This document shows, piece by piece, positions 16,209 through 25,616 of a stretch of 64,000 nucleotides of DNA. The first letter of the stretch is position 1; every line of letters begins with the position of its first letter. The stretch spans positions 31,296 through 95,295 of the forward strand of contig NZ_JBHSHQ010000073.1 in NCBI RefSeq assembly GCF_042652985.1, read 5' to 3'. Position numbers and translations under genes: made by a program. This stretch comes from Ruoffia tabacinasalis. Lineage in GTDB: Bacteria > Bacillota > Bacilli > Lactobacillales > Aerococcaceae. Below the pieces are notes generated by a model. The model did not search any database. It was not told where the DNA came from and worked only from the letters and a program-made list of their open reading frames with translations.

Positions 16209-17378
16209 ATGACATATTACTTTCAAGAACATCAATGGGAACCATATGTATACAACAGATTAAACCAGTTAATTGACCAATTTAAAACAAGTGAATCATC
16301 AAATTTTAAAACGAAACCCTATGTTGTTTTTGACTTTGATAATACAAGTATTATTGGCGATGTAGAAGATAATTTGATGATCTACATGCTAGATCACTTA
16401 TTATATAAGATGACTCCCGAAGAGTTTGAACAAATAATTATCACTGACATATTTGATATGGATACTAACTTAGATGAGGCACTTGAACACACTACCCCAA
16501 GAAAGTTAGCGATAGATATTATTCGAAGCTACACTTGGCTGTGGGAGCACTACATTAATAAAGATAAGGGCGAACGACTTAGCTTAGAAGCTATCAAAGA
16601 AACAGGTCAATACAAAGCTTTCCAAGCAAAACTTCGCTACTATTATGTCAATGTGAATGGTAAATTGACTCGTCAAGCAGGAAAACCTTGGCTCACTTAT
16701 TGGTTTAAAGGTTACACTCCGGAAGAGTTAACTCGCTTAACAAAAGAAATGCTGAAAGAAGCAACTAATAAAAAAGCTGAGAAGCACATTTATTTAACAC
16801 CTGAAGAGCTACTTGGTCAAGCGGATCAAATTAGTAGTGAATTCCAAAGTGGTTTGATCTATCCAGAAGAATTAATTGCTTTATATGAAGCCTTTCAAGC
16901 GAATGGTATTGTGACTTATGTCGTGAGTGCGAGTCCGGTTGATGTTGTCAGAACAGCAGCAAGTGAATATCAATTCAAAGTGCCAAAAGAGCAAGTCATT
17001 GGAATGAATTATGATTTAGACGCTGAGGGTAAGATTGAAGCCCATATGACAGCTGGGTCGCCGATTACGAAAAAAGACGGAAAGACAGAGGCGATAATGA
17101 ATTTAATTGCTCCTAAGCATGAGAACCGCCAACCTATCGCTTTATTTGGTGACAGCATGGGGGATTATCATATGATGACAGAATTAAAAGATGTATCGTT
17201 AAATGTGATCTTTAATTGTTTAAATCAAGATAAGACTAAAGACTTGAAACAGATTGCAAAGAAGCAGTATCAAAGTGATGATGCGAATTTTGTAGTCCAA
17301 GGGCGAGATGAGAATGCAGTTCGTCTGATCCCGAATACTAAGACATTAGCACTTGGTCAAACTGAATTAGAATACTAA
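16209..17378 (+). CDS. HAD-superfamily phosphatase (PSPase-like)
   Basis: The 389-residue protein has HAD motif I as VVFDFDNTSI (D42 nucleophile, D44), motif II in YVVSASPVD, and motif IV as FGDSMGDYHMM. A helical cap of about 190 residues sits between motifs I and II, larger than in phosphoserine phosphatase. This subgroup (HAD-IB) includes phosphoserine and phosphocholine phosphatases; the substrate is not set by sequence. There is no signal peptide. AAGGGG precedes the ATG. Confidence 0.82.
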   Translation: MTYYFQEHQWEPYVYNRLNQLIDQFKTSESSNFKTKPYVVFDFDNTSIIGDVEDNLMIYMLDHLLYKMTPEEFEQIIITDIFDMDTNLDEALEHTTPRKLAIDIIRSYTWLWEHYINKDKGERLSLEAIKETGQYKAFQAKLRYYYVNVNGKLTRQAGKPWLTYWFKGYTPEELTRLTKEMLKEATNKKAEKHIYLTPEELLGQADQISSEFQSGLIYPEELIALYEAFQANGIVTYVVSASPVDVVRTAASEYQFKVPKEQVIGMNYDLDAEGKIEAHMTAGSPITKKDGKTEAIMNLIAPKHENRQPIALFGDSMGDYHMMTELKDVSLNVIFNCLNQDKTKDLKQIAKKQYQSDDANFVVQGRDENAVRLIPNTKTLALGQTELEY

Positions 17379-17444
17379 ATTGATTAGATAATTAGATTAA
17401 GTCTTTGAATTATTTTATAATAATTAACATAGGAGGCGTTATAA

Positions 17445-17993
17445 ATGAAGAAAGTTGCAGTAATTTTAGCTAATGGTTTCGAAGAAGTTGAGGCAGTTGC
17501 ACCGATAGATATTTTACGCCGAGCGAAATTTGAAGTTGATATTTATGGATTAACAGAAGAAGTAACGGGAGCGCATAATATTATTATTAAAGCGGATCAC
17601 ATTCTGGAAGAGCCTATAAAAGGTTATAATTTAATTATGCTACCAGGTGGGATGCCAGGAGCGAAAAATCTACGTGACAATGAACTTGTTATCAAGTCTC
17701 TTCAACAAGCCAATCAAGACCAACAACAGATTGCAGCAATTTGTGCGGCACCCATTGTATTAGAAAAGGCAAATCTCTTAGACGGTAAGAATTTTACCCA
17801 CTTCCCAGGATTTGAAGATCAACTGACAAGTGGTTTAGACCAAAAAGAGGCTGTCGTAGTTATAGACGGCAATATTGTCACGGCACGTGGTGCGGGGGTA
17901 GCCCTTGAATTTGGTTATACTTTAGTTGATTTACTTGGCGGTGACGGCGAAGCGATTCGTCAAGATATGCAATATAATTATTTATTTAACTAA
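17445..17993 (+). CDS. DJ-1/PfpI family protein (DJ-1 type)
   Basis: The 182-residue protein has LANGFEEVEAVAPIDILRRA with the conserved Glu, MLPGGMPGA, and the nucleophile elbow in AAICAAPIVLE (Cys about 106). It matches the YajL/ThiJ/DJ-1 subgroup, which act as glyoxalase III or protein/nucleotide deglycases and redox-stress proteins. Length is typical (about 180-190). TAGGAGGCG precedes the ATG. It is monocistronic with a good terminator. Confidence 0.9.
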   Translation: MKKVAVILANGFEEVEAVAPIDILRRAKFEVDIYGLTEEVTGAHNIIIKADHILEEPIKGYNLIMLPGGMPGAKNLRDNELVIKSLQQANQDQQQIAAICAAPIVLEKANLLDGKNFTHFPGFEDQLTSGLDQKEAVVVIDGNIVTARGAGVALEFGYTLVDLLGGDGEAIRQDMQYNYLFN

Positions 17994-18011
17994 GCAATAG
18001 ATAGTAGGTTT

Positions 18012-18053
18012 AAAGCTGTAAGAATTGTTTAAAGCAATTCCTACAGCTTTTTC
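18012..18053 (+). terminator. Terminator after DJ-1 gene
   Basis: AAAGCTGTAAGAATTG pairs with CAATTCCTACAGCTTT (one mismatch), followed by T-rich sequence. Confidence 0.85.
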
Positions 18054-18131
18054 TAAATATCAGACCATATGCTGATGCCCGCAATTATTAGCATTGATAT
18101 ATTAGAAACAAATAAACCGACGGAGGTAACA

Positions 18132-18935
18132 ATGGCAAGGAAAACGAAGAGACAGGCGAAGTCGTCTGGTACGGGAAAATTAGTCTTAATCTTATTTGCT
18201 CTTATAATTATCATTGGCACAATTGTTTTAGCTTTTATTTATTTTACCGAAGATGCGAAAACTAATTACCAACCATACTATACAATGGCTCAAGCCAATG
18301 AAAACTATTTAATTGAAAATCAATCCCAAATTGTTGCTAATATAAAAGCAACGGATGTTGACCTACAACAATTAGGTCACGTCTTTATCCCTGAGGCTCC
18401 TGCCAATTATATTGATATTCAACATGTTGGACAGCATAATGTGCCATACTTAAACCAAAATGATCCAAGATGGGCGGACAAACATTATGGTACGGATGCG
18501 TCACAAACAATTTGGGAAAATGGCTGTGCTATAGTTGTCTTAGCAATGATAGATAGTTACTTTACTAACACAGAAGTCAGACCTGAAGAAATTACACGGT
18601 GGGCTGGAGACGAATACTATATGACAAATCAAGGAACGTCTTGGTCTATTTATTCAGCTTTTGGACAAGATTTTGGCTATGATGTTGTGGATGTAGGTAA
18701 TGATTTTTACTCAGCGGTGAATCTATTAGATAATGGTTACTTAGTTGTCGTATCAGTTGGGCCAGGCACATTTACTCAAGGTGGCCATGTGATGTTAATG
18801 CGAGGCTATCAAGATGGTTTAGTCTATCTGAATGATCCCAATGATGCACCAGACAAGATGTTTAGTATTCAAGGGATTGAAGCACAGACAGTGATTGATG
18901 ATGCGCTGAATTACTGGGCGATCGCCCCAATATAA
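18132..18935 (+). CDS. Membrane-anchored C39-like cysteine peptidase
   Basis: The 267-residue protein has a basic N-terminus, one membrane helix (about residues 17-40), then an outside domain of the peptidase C39-like family 2: VPYLNQNDPRWADKHYG, WENGCAI with the catalytic C132, and GGHVMLMRGY with H219. Such proteins are bacterial surface or exported cysteine peptidases of unknown substrate. The longer frame from 18069 is rejected because GGAGG at 18122 serves ATG 18132. The tyrosine phosphatase gene starts 32 bp later, probably the same operon. Confidence 0.85.
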   Translation: MARKTKRQAKSSGTGKLVLILFALIIIIGTIVLAFIYFTEDAKTNYQPYYTMAQANENYLIENQSQIVANIKATDVDLQQLGHVFIPEAPANYIDIQHVGQHNVPYLNQNDPRWADKHYGTDASQTIWENGCAIVVLAMIDSYFTNTEVRPEEITRWAGDEYYMTNQGTSWSIYSAFGQDFGYDVVDVGNDFYSAVNLLDNGYLVVVSVGPGTFTQGGHVMLMRGYQDGLVYLNDPNDAPDKMFSIQGIEAQTVIDDALNYWAIAPI

Positions 18936-18967
18936 TGATTATAGACAAACTTTAAGGAGAGATATGC

Positions 18968-19429
18968 ATGATACACGTATTATTTGTATGTTTAGGGAAT
19001 ATTTGCCGCTCACCGATGGCGGAAGCGGTCTTTAGAAAGATGATTCAAGAAGAAGGACTGACGGACAAAATTACGGTTGATTCTGCTGGAACGAGTTCTT
19101 GGGAAGAAGGGAATGCCACACACTCAGGTACAAAACAACGATTGGCCCAAGAAGATATTTCAGTTGATGGTATGTATTCACGTCCACTAAATGAAGATGA
19201 TATACAACAAGCGACCTACATTATCGGAATGGACGAAAGTAATATGAAGAACATCCAAAAATTCACAAATGGCCAAGCAAAAGGGCAAACGAAGAAGTTA
19301 CTTTCTTTTACTGGCAGTGGTGAAGATATCGCTGATCCTTACTATACAGGTGATTTTGAGACAACGTATACTCAAGTATATACCGGCTGTCAGGCATTAT
19401 TAGAGGAAATCAAACAAGAACTTGAATGA
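18968..19429 (+). CDS. Low-molecular-weight protein-tyrosine phosphatase
   Basis: The 153-residue protein has the P-loop C8-LGNIC-R14-S at the N-terminus and the acid loop D123-PYYTG. It removes phosphate from tyrosine or arginine residues; in Firmicutes it counters BY-kinases or McsB. No kinase gene is nearby. AAGGAGAG precedes the ATG. It probably shares a transcript with the C39-like peptidase gene. Confidence 0.93.
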   Translation: MIHVLFVCLGNICRSPMAEAVFRKMIQEEGLTDKITVDSAGTSSWEEGNATHSGTKQRLAQEDISVDGMYSRPLNEDDIQQATYIIGMDESNMKNIQKFTNGQAKGQTKKLLSFTGSGEDIADPYYTGDFETTYTQVYTGCQALLEEIKQELE

Positions 19430-19503
19430 TTTTAATAGAACGGTATTAATTCGTCCGTACATTTGTTATAATTAGATGAGAATGATTAGAATAGAGGTAA
19501 TTT

Positions 19504-20301
19504 ATGAGTCGAGAATTTATGAAAGATTACAAGCGAATTGTGATTAAGATTGGAACAAATTCAATTATGCTTGAAGGAAACCAAATTGATTATAAGAAGT
19601 TAGATCGATTAGCCTTTGTATGTTCAACATTAATCCAAGAAGGAAAAGAAGTCATTATTGTGACTTCGGGAGCTGTCGGTGTAGGGGCAAGTCATTTAAA
19701 TTTAACTGAATACCCCCAAACAATTGAAGAACAACAAGCTTTGGCTGCCATTGGACAAAGTATTCTAATGGGGCATTATAGTCGTTTCTTCCAATATTAC
19801 AACCGAGCCACAGCTCAAATTCTACTGACTCGTGATGTTGTGACGTTTGAAACCTCATACTACAACGTTAAGCGAACAATGAATACTCTGCTGAAGCAGA
19901 AAATAGTTCCAATTATTAACGAGAATGATGCGATTGCCGATGATGAGTTGAATCATCAAACAAAATTTGGTGATAACGACACGCTGTCGGCCATCGTTGC
20001 AGGTGTCAGTGAAGCGGATTTACTCATTATTATGAGTGATGTGAATGGTTTATACGATTCAAATCCGAAAGAGAATCCAGATGCTACATTAATCGAACAC
20101 GTAGGGGAAATTACTGATGAAATTGAATTAATGGCAAGCGGTAAAGGCTCAGCCTTTGCGACAGGTGGTATGGCTACGAAACTTAAAGCAGCCGAAAAAA
20201 TACTCAATCAAAAGCAAGCCATGATTATAACAAGTGGTGAAGATCCAGTATCTATCTTAAGAATACTGGAAGGAGATGTTATTGGTACTTTATTTAAGTA
20301 A
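19504..20301 (+). CDS. proB: Glutamate 5-kinase, short form
   Basis: The 265-residue amino-acid kinase has VIKIGTNSI, VTSGAVGVG, NENDAIADDE and FGDNDTLSAIVAG, the ProB active-site set. It phosphorylates glutamate in the first step of proline synthesis. The C-terminal PUA domain found in Bacillus and E. coli ProB (about 370 residues) is missing, as is usual in streptococci and relatives. AGAGGT precedes the ATG. An extended -10 (TGTTATAAT) ends at 19472. proA follows 24 bp later. Confidence 0.95.
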   Translation: MSREFMKDYKRIVIKIGTNSIMLEGNQIDYKKLDRLAFVCSTLIQEGKEVIIVTSGAVGVGASHLNLTEYPQTIEEQQALAAIGQSILMGHYSRFFQYYNRATAQILLTRDVVTFETSYYNVKRTMNTLLKQKIVPIINENDAIADDELNHQTKFGDNDTLSAIVAGVSEADLLIIMSDVNGLYDSNPKENPDATLIEHVGEITDEIELMASGKGSAFATGGMATKLKAAEKILNQKQAMIITSGEDPVSILRILEGDVIGTLFK

Positions 20302-20325
20302 TACATAGAATAAGGAGAATTAATA

Positions 20326-21588
20326 ATGACTGAACAATGGAATGCTAAATTAATTGAATTAGGTAAAAATGCAAAAGCAGCAGCAAAAATCTTGCGCCAT
20401 GTTACAGAAGCAGAGAAGAATGACGCTCTTTTAAAAATGGCTGACGCAGTAGTTGCGAATCAAGGTGCAATTATTACTGCAAATCAAAAAGACCTTGAAC
20501 TTGGAAAAGAAAAAGGACTTACAGATGCTTTGCTAGAAAGATTGACATTGACAGAAAAAAGAGTAGAAGCAATGGCGAATGGCCTTCGTCAAATGGCAGC
20601 CTTACCCGATCCAACTTTAGTGACTGAGAAACAATGGATAAACCGAGATGGTTTGAAAATTTCTCGTCAACGTGTTCCATTAGGTGTTATTGGTATTATT
20701 TACGAATCTCGTCCCAACGTTACGGTGGATGCGACAGGTTTATGTATTAAGTCCGGTAACGCAGTTATCTTAAGAGGTGGAAAAGAAGCCTTAGAGAGTA
20801 ATCAAGCAATTGTGAATGTTCTTCAAAAAGCTTTAGAAGATACTAAACTTTCAACGGAGACTATTCAACTTATTACGAATCCATCACGTGAACTTGCGAG
20901 TCAATTTATGCGATTAAACGACTATGTTAATTGTTTAATTCCTCGTGGTGGGGCAGGTTTAATCAATACTGTTATGCGACAAGCGACGGTACCAGTCATT
21001 GAAACGGGTGTAGGGAACTGCCACTTATATATTCATGAAGCAGCTGATATTGAAAAAGCACGCAACATTTTAATTAACGGTAAGACACAAAGAAATTCTG
21101 TATGTAACGCCCTAGAATCTTTAGTCATCGATGAAGCCATAGCTAGGACAGCTTTACCGGAATTTGTTGAAGCTTTAAAAGAATATCAAGTTGAAGTTCG
21201 TGGAGATGAGAAAGCGAGAGCGATTGTTTCAACAATTGGAGCAGCAACGGAAGAAGATTATGCTACAGAGTTCCTTGATAGCATTATCGCAGTCAAAGTT
21301 GCAACTGATTATGATGATGCCTTCCAACATATTGAAACCTATTCTACGGGGCATTCAGACGCTGTGGTAACTGAAGATTACTCAACAGCTCAAGCTTTCC
21401 TAAAAGATATTGATTCTGCCGTTGTGTATGTCAATGCATCCACGCGATTTACAGATGGTGAAGTGTTTGGTTTTGGTGGTGAGATGGGTATTAGTACTCA
21501 AAAACTACATGCTAGAGGGCCAATGGGACTTGAAGCATTAACAAGTTATAAATACACAGTCGAAGGAAATGGGCAAGTAAGAGAATAA
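20326..21588 (+). CDS. proA: Gamma-glutamyl phosphate reductase
   Basis: The 420-residue protein of the aldehyde dehydrogenase superfamily has VPLGVIGIIYESRPNVT, VILRGGKEAL, LIPRGGAGLI, and the catalytic Cys in NSVC260NALESL. It reduces gamma-glutamyl phosphate to glutamate semialdehyde with NADPH, the second step to proline. The GFGGEMGIST ending is complete. AAGGAGA precedes the ATG. It forms the proBA operon; proC is not in the window. Confidence 0.96.
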   Translation: MTEQWNAKLIELGKNAKAAAKILRHVTEAEKNDALLKMADAVVANQGAIITANQKDLELGKEKGLTDALLERLTLTEKRVEAMANGLRQMAALPDPTLVTEKQWINRDGLKISRQRVPLGVIGIIYESRPNVTVDATGLCIKSGNAVILRGGKEALESNQAIVNVLQKALEDTKLSTETIQLITNPSRELASQFMRLNDYVNCLIPRGGAGLINTVMRQATVPVIETGVGNCHLYIHEAADIEKARNILINGKTQRNSVCNALESLVIDEAIARTALPEFVEALKEYQVEVRGDEKARAIVSTIGAATEEDYATEFLDSIIAVKVATDYDDAFQHIETYSTGHSDAVVTEDYSTAQAFLKDIDSAVVYVNASTRFTDGEVFGFGGEMGISTQKLHARGPMGLEALTSYKYTVEGNGQVRE

Positions 21589-21608
21589 AATTAAAGAACA
21601 TTTCAAGC

Positions 21609-21643
21609 TGGGGTAATGACGTGAGCATTACCCCATATATTTA
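21609..21643 (+). terminator. Terminator after proBA
   Basis: TGGGGTAATG and CATTACCCCA with a 7-base loop. The following sequence is only partly T-rich (TATATTTATAT). Confidence 0.7.
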
Positions 21644-21663
21644 TATCATGATACTGATATTAC

Positions 21664-21692
21664 TTGAAAAATGGACAGATACACTTTATAAT
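21664..21692 (+). promoter_or_regulatory. Promoter of the CDF exporter gene
   Basis: -35 TTGAAA, 17-bp spacer, -10 TATAAT, 41 bp before the gene. Confidence 0.75.
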
Positions 21693-21733
21693 AAATATAT
21701 GAAAATAAATTCATATGAAAGGTGGCAGTTATT

Positions 21734-22858
21734 ATGAAATATCAACTCATTGGCATTCGTAATCAAGATCACGCTAATAAATTATTTAATAAAATTAAGC
21801 AATTACCTAATAAAGAACATATACATCTAAATGAAGAGGAATTAGAAATTGAAGTCGAAGATATTACTTGTTATGAAAATCTACAAAGATTACTCAGCTA
21901 TGAAAAAGTAGGCATAAAGTCACTCGAATTTCATGAGCATGAACATCACCATTCACAAGAACATAGCCATGACCATAGTCATGATGTGGATTTTACAAGT
22001 GGGAGTCAAGCGGCGCGCAATATGATGATCGTTTTTGGAATTAATATTGTCTTTAGTTTACTAGAAGCAATCTTTGGCTTTATATTTAATAGTGCATCTA
22101 TATTAGCAGATGCTGTCCATGACTTTGGGGATGCTTTGTCCATTGGACTTGCGTGGTTTTTCCAAAAGATTTCTTTAAAAGGCTCAGACTCGACGTTTTC
22201 ATACGGTTATAAACGATATTCGCTTTTAGGTGCTTTAATTACAAGTGTTGTGCTCTTGGTAGGGTCGGCCGTGATGATTATTCACTCAGGTGAAAAACTG
22301 ATGAATCCTGAACCAGTAAATTATCAAGGGATGTTAATATTGGCGATTTTTGCGATTATTGCCAATGGGGTTTCTGCTTGGATTATTAGTAAAGGCTCGT
22401 CGCATAATGAATCTATCTTGTCACTTCATTTACTTGAAGATGTCTTAGGGTGGGTTGGAGTATTAGTTGTGAGTGTTGTGTTACACTTTACCGATTGGTA
22501 CTTTTTAGATCCGCTACTATCAATTGGAATCGCGCTCTTTATACTTTATAAGACCATTCCAGAATTTATGAAAGTTGTGAGATTATTCTTACAAGCCGTA
22601 CCAGATAATATTGATAGTAAAAAACTTCGGGAAAAAATTCAAAACATCGATAATATTAATGGCCTGTCACACTTCCATTTATGGTCGTTAGATGGCGAAG
22701 CACATATGATGTCTATGACAATTAGTACAACATCTGATTCTGTTCAAACGCATGAACAAATTAAAAACGAAGTGCGTCATATTCTTTTAGAGAGTGATAT
22801 CGCTCATTCAAATATCGAAATTGTTTATGACCCTTATAATATCTTAAATAGTAAGTAA
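21734..22858 (+). CDS. Cation diffusion facilitator (Zn/Cd/Co exporter type)
   Basis: The 374-residue protein has a soluble N-terminal region of about 65 residues, then a His cluster (HEHEHHHSQEHSHDHSHD) and six membrane helices. The metal site is seen as ADAVHDFGDA in helix 2 and HLLEDVLG in helix 5. A cytosolic C-terminal domain ends the chain. The protein resembles ZitB/CzcD exporters of Zn2+, Cd2+ or Co2+ in exchange for protons. A GTG 12 bases upstream is in frame, but AAAGGTGG fits ATG 21734 better. Extra N-terminal sequence before the His loop is unusual for CzcD. Confidence 0.9.
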   Translation: MKYQLIGIRNQDHANKLFNKIKQLPNKEHIHLNEEELEIEVEDITCYENLQRLLSYEKVGIKSLEFHEHEHHHSQEHSHDHSHDVDFTSGSQAARNMMIVFGINIVFSLLEAIFGFIFNSASILADAVHDFGDALSIGLAWFFQKISLKGSDSTFSYGYKRYSLLGALITSVVLLVGSAVMIIHSGEKLMNPEPVNYQGMLILAIFAIIANGVSAWIISKGSSHNESILSLHLLEDVLGWVGVLVVSVVLHFTDWYFLDPLLSIGIALFILYKTIPEFMKVVRLFLQAVPDNIDSKKLREKIQNIDNINGLSHFHLWSLDGEAHMMSMTISTTSDSVQTHEQIKNEVRHILLESDIAHSNIEIVYDPYNILNSK

Positions 22859-22864
22859 AAAAAT

Positions 22865-22915
22865 TGAACCTGATTTTGACTAGGAAAGCCTAGCCATCAT
22901 TCAGGTTCATTTTTG
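22865..22915. terminator. Two-way terminator
   Basis: TGAACCTGA and TCAGGTTCA outer arms with inner GACTAGG/CCTAGCC; it lies between the convergent CDF and lysC genes. Confidence 0.85.
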
Positions 22916-22921
22916 TATGAA

Positions 22922-24277
22922 TTATTTTTCAAAGTAGTTTTGATAAAGATTATTTAAAGCCTTTTTAAGGTCTTTACTTGGAATAGCGAAGAACATACTA
23001 ATCTCAGAAGCACCTTGGTTAATCATACGTAAACTGATATTACTGTCTGCGAAGGCAGCAGTAGCTTTATTCGCGATACCAATCGTATCACGCATTCCTT
23101 CTCCAACAATTGCAATGATTGCTAAGTCTCTTTCAACATGAATCCATTCAGGTTCGAATTGTTGTTCAATATCTTCAAGCAATTCTTCCAGTTTATTATT
23201 ATTTTCAAATTGATTCGCACGCATAACGACTGAAATGTCATCAATACCTGTTGGAATATGCTCAACGTTAATATCATGGTCTTCAAAAATTTGTAATAGA
23301 CGACGTGTATAACCAACTTCTCGGTTTAGTAAGTAGCGTTTAATAGTGACAGAAATAAATCCTTCGTCTCCACTCACGCCGATCACTGGATATTTTTTAA
23401 CCTCTCCACGGTCGACAACAATTTTAGTCCCTACAATTTCAGGAGCATTAGTGTTTTTTATCTGAATTGGAATACGAACTTCATATAAAGGTGTTAATGC
23501 CTCATCATGGAAAATACCAAAACCAGAATAAGCAAGCTCTCGCATTTCTCGATAAGTAATTTCATTAATCGCATGAGGATTTTTTACTATGCCTGGATGA
23601 GCTGAGTAAATATGTGATTGATCCGTATAGTTCTCATAGATGTCTGCTTCAACCCCACGTGCAATAATCGCACCCGTAATATCTGACCCTCCACGTGAGA
23701 AAGTGACGATATCACCTTTTTTTGATACTCCGAAGAACCCAGGAATCACAAGAACTTTATCACTGTCTTTATTTTCAGCGATTTTGCCATAAGATTCTTT
23801 AAGAAGTTGGGCATTACCGGGTTCATCGGTCACAAAGATTCCCATAGCTTCTGGTGATTTATATTCTGCTTCTAAACCGATTTTGTTAAAGTATTGGCTG
23901 ATTAGTTGGGCATTAAAGTCTTCTCCACATGATTTTAAGGCATCGAGTAATCGTTCTGAATTCGTAATCGTTTGAAGTAAATCATGTAATTGTGCTTGGA
24001 ATTCTTTAACAATCGCTACATCAATATCAAGATCTTCGGCTATTTGTTGGTATCTATCTATGATTTGATTTTCGATACTTGTCGTCGATATGCCGATCGA
24101 ATGATTCGTATGAAGGGCAATGAGTAAGTCGGTTATTTTAATATCCGAATCATTACGTTTACCTGGGGCGCTGACGACAACAAAGCGAATGTTTGAATCA
24201 TTTCTAATAATATTTGCTACTTTTTTAATTTGAGATGCGGAACTTAAAGAACTTCCGCCGAACTTTGCAACTTTCAT
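22922..24277 (-). CDS. lysC: Aspartate kinase
   Basis: The 451-residue protein has the kinase start KFGGSSLSS, VVSAPGKR, FSRGGSDITGAI, and two C-terminal ACT domains (about 300-375 and 380-450; the latter has VGEGMRDTIG). It phosphorylates aspartate at the entry to lysine, DAP, threonine and methionine. ACT domains suggest feedback control by lysine and/or threonine. GAGGAG precedes the ATG. It is divergent from hom-thrB, and the two promoters overlap at their -35 boxes. Confidence 0.95.
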   Translation of the reverse strand: MKVAKFGGSSLSSASQIKKVANIIRNDSNIRFVVVSAPGKRNDSDIKITDLLIALHTNHSIGISTTSIENQIIDRYQQIAEDLDIDVAIVKEFQAQLHDLLQTITNSERLLDALKSCGEDFNAQLISQYFNKIGLEAEYKSPEAMGIFVTDEPGNAQLLKESYGKIAENKDSDKVLVIPGFFGVSKKGDIVTFSRGGSDITGAIIARGVEADIYENYTDQSHIYSAHPGIVKNPHAINEITYREMRELAYSGFGIFHDEALTPLYEVRIPIQIKNTNAPEIVGTKIVVDRGEVKKYPVIGVSGDEGFISVTIKRYLLNREVGYTRRLLQIFEDHDINVEHIPTGIDDISVVMRANQFENNNKLEELLEDIEQQFEPEWIHVERDLAIIAIVGEGMRDTIGIANKATAAFADSNISLRMINQGASEISMFFAIPSKDLKKALNNLYQNYFEK

Positions 24278-24306
24278 GTATTATTACTCCTCTTTTTTTT
24301 AATCTG

Positions 24307-24335
24307 ATTATAATAATACATTATTTATTGGCAAA
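24307..24335 (-). promoter_or_regulatory. lysC promoter
   Basis: On the minus strand: -35 TTTGCC, 17-bp spacer, -10 TATAAT. Its -35 overlaps the -35 of the hom promoter. Confidence 0.65.
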
Positions 24336-24357
24336 TTCATACCACCTGTTGTAAAAT
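24328..24357 (+). promoter_or_regulatory. hom-thrB promoter
   Basis: -35 TTGGCA, 18-bp spacer, -10 TAAAAT. Its -35 shares four bases with the lysC -35 on the other strand. Confidence 0.65.
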
Positions 24358-24411
24358 ATGCATGAGGGAAATTTTAATGTATCTCTAATATAAATTAAGG
24401 AGAATTTAAAT

Positions 24412-25599
24412 ATGAAGATTGCAATCTTAGGTATGGGTACAGTTGGAAGTGGAGTTATTAAGGTGATTCAAGAGAATCAAGTGGAGATCCAACAGTTTAC
24501 CAATGAAGCGATTGAAGTTTCACATGTGTTTGCTAAAGCGATTAATAACCAGCATGGCGCTGACTTTCAAAATGTGATAGTTACAGAGAATATCGATGAT
24601 ATATTGAATAGTGATGTAGAATTAGTTGTTGAAGTGATGGGTGGGATTGATTTTACCTTTGGTGTTCACCAAAAATTCTTATCAAAAGGGATACATGTTG
24701 TCAGTGCAAATAAAGATATGTTAGCAGTTCATATTAAAGAATTAGCTAAAATTGGCGATGAAAATAAAGCGCAATTAGGTTACGAAGCAAGTTGTGCCGG
24801 TGGGATTCCCATTATTAATGCGTTAACTTATGGTTTACAAGCGAATAAGATCAATCGTGTGATGGGGATTTTAAACGGAACGACAAATTATATTCTAACA
24901 AAGATGACACAAGATGCTTGGTCATACGATAAAGCGTTAAAAGATGCTCAAGAAAAAGGCTATGCTGAAAAAGATCCAACCAATGATGTGGAAGGATTGG
25001 ATGCAAGACGTAAGATTGCCTTACTATCTCGAATTGCTTACAAACAAAACTTAAACGTTGAAGATATTCCAGTTAGAGGGATAAGCCAAGTGAGCGTAAA
25101 AGATTTAGAATATGCACAAGCAGCTGGCCTGACTATGAAATTATTAGGTAAGAGTGAATTTCATGGCGACAAAGTTCAAATCAGTGTTGAGCCCGTATTA
25201 CTACCGAATAATCATCAACTTGCCACAGTGAATGACGCAGCAAACGCGGTTTACGTCAACGGGAATGCTTTTGGTGAAACAATGTTCTACGGACCCGGTG
25301 CAGGAAGTTTAGAGACAGCTTCAGCCGTAGTTTCAGATGTGATGAATATTGCTAAATTTGGCTTTGTGGGAAACTTAATTGTTGAAGAAGATGCAAATAT
25401 TGACTTGGCTGGAGAAGCAGCGTCATACTTTATTCGCTTTGCACAAGGGCAAACAGAAGTTCAATTAGATGTAAATTATAAAGTTATAGCTGATGAAGAT
25501 GAATTAGTTATCATTACTGAAGATATGAGCGCAAATGCATTAGAACGGTTAGAGAATAGTCATCAAGTTGAGGCAGTATACGTAGTAATTAAAGATTAG
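24412..25599 (+). CDS. hom: Homoserine dehydrogenase
   Basis: The 395-residue protein has the dinucleotide site LGMGTVGSG, SANKDMLA, the signature GILNGTTNYILTKM, and VEGLDARRKIALLS with the catalytic Asp/Lys region. It reduces aspartate semialdehyde to homoserine. At 395 residues it is shorter than the usual 430; the C-terminal ACT-like domain is present but reduced (about residues 325-395), so feedback may be altered. AAGGAGA precedes the ATG. thrB follows with 2-17 bases between, so the two are tightly coupled. thrC is not in the window. Confidence 0.94.
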   Translation: MKIAILGMGTVGSGVIKVIQENQVEIQQFTNEAIEVSHVFAKAINNQHGADFQNVIVTENIDDILNSDVELVVEVMGGIDFTFGVHQKFLSKGIHVVSANKDMLAVHIKELAKIGDENKAQLGYEASCAGGIPIINALTYGLQANKINRVMGILNGTTNYILTKMTQDAWSYDKALKDAQEKGYAEKDPTNDVEGLDARRKIALLSRIAYKQNLNVEDIPVRGISQVSVKDLEYAQAAGLTMKLLGKSEFHGDKVQISVEPVLLPNNHQLATVNDAANAVYVNGNAFGETMFYGPGAGSLETASAVVSDVMNIAKFGFVGNLIVEEDANIDLAGEAASYFIRFAQGQTEVQLDVNYKVIADEDELVIITEDMSANALERLENSHQVEAVYVVIKD

Positions 25600-25616
25600 A
25601 ATTGGAAGTGGATAGT

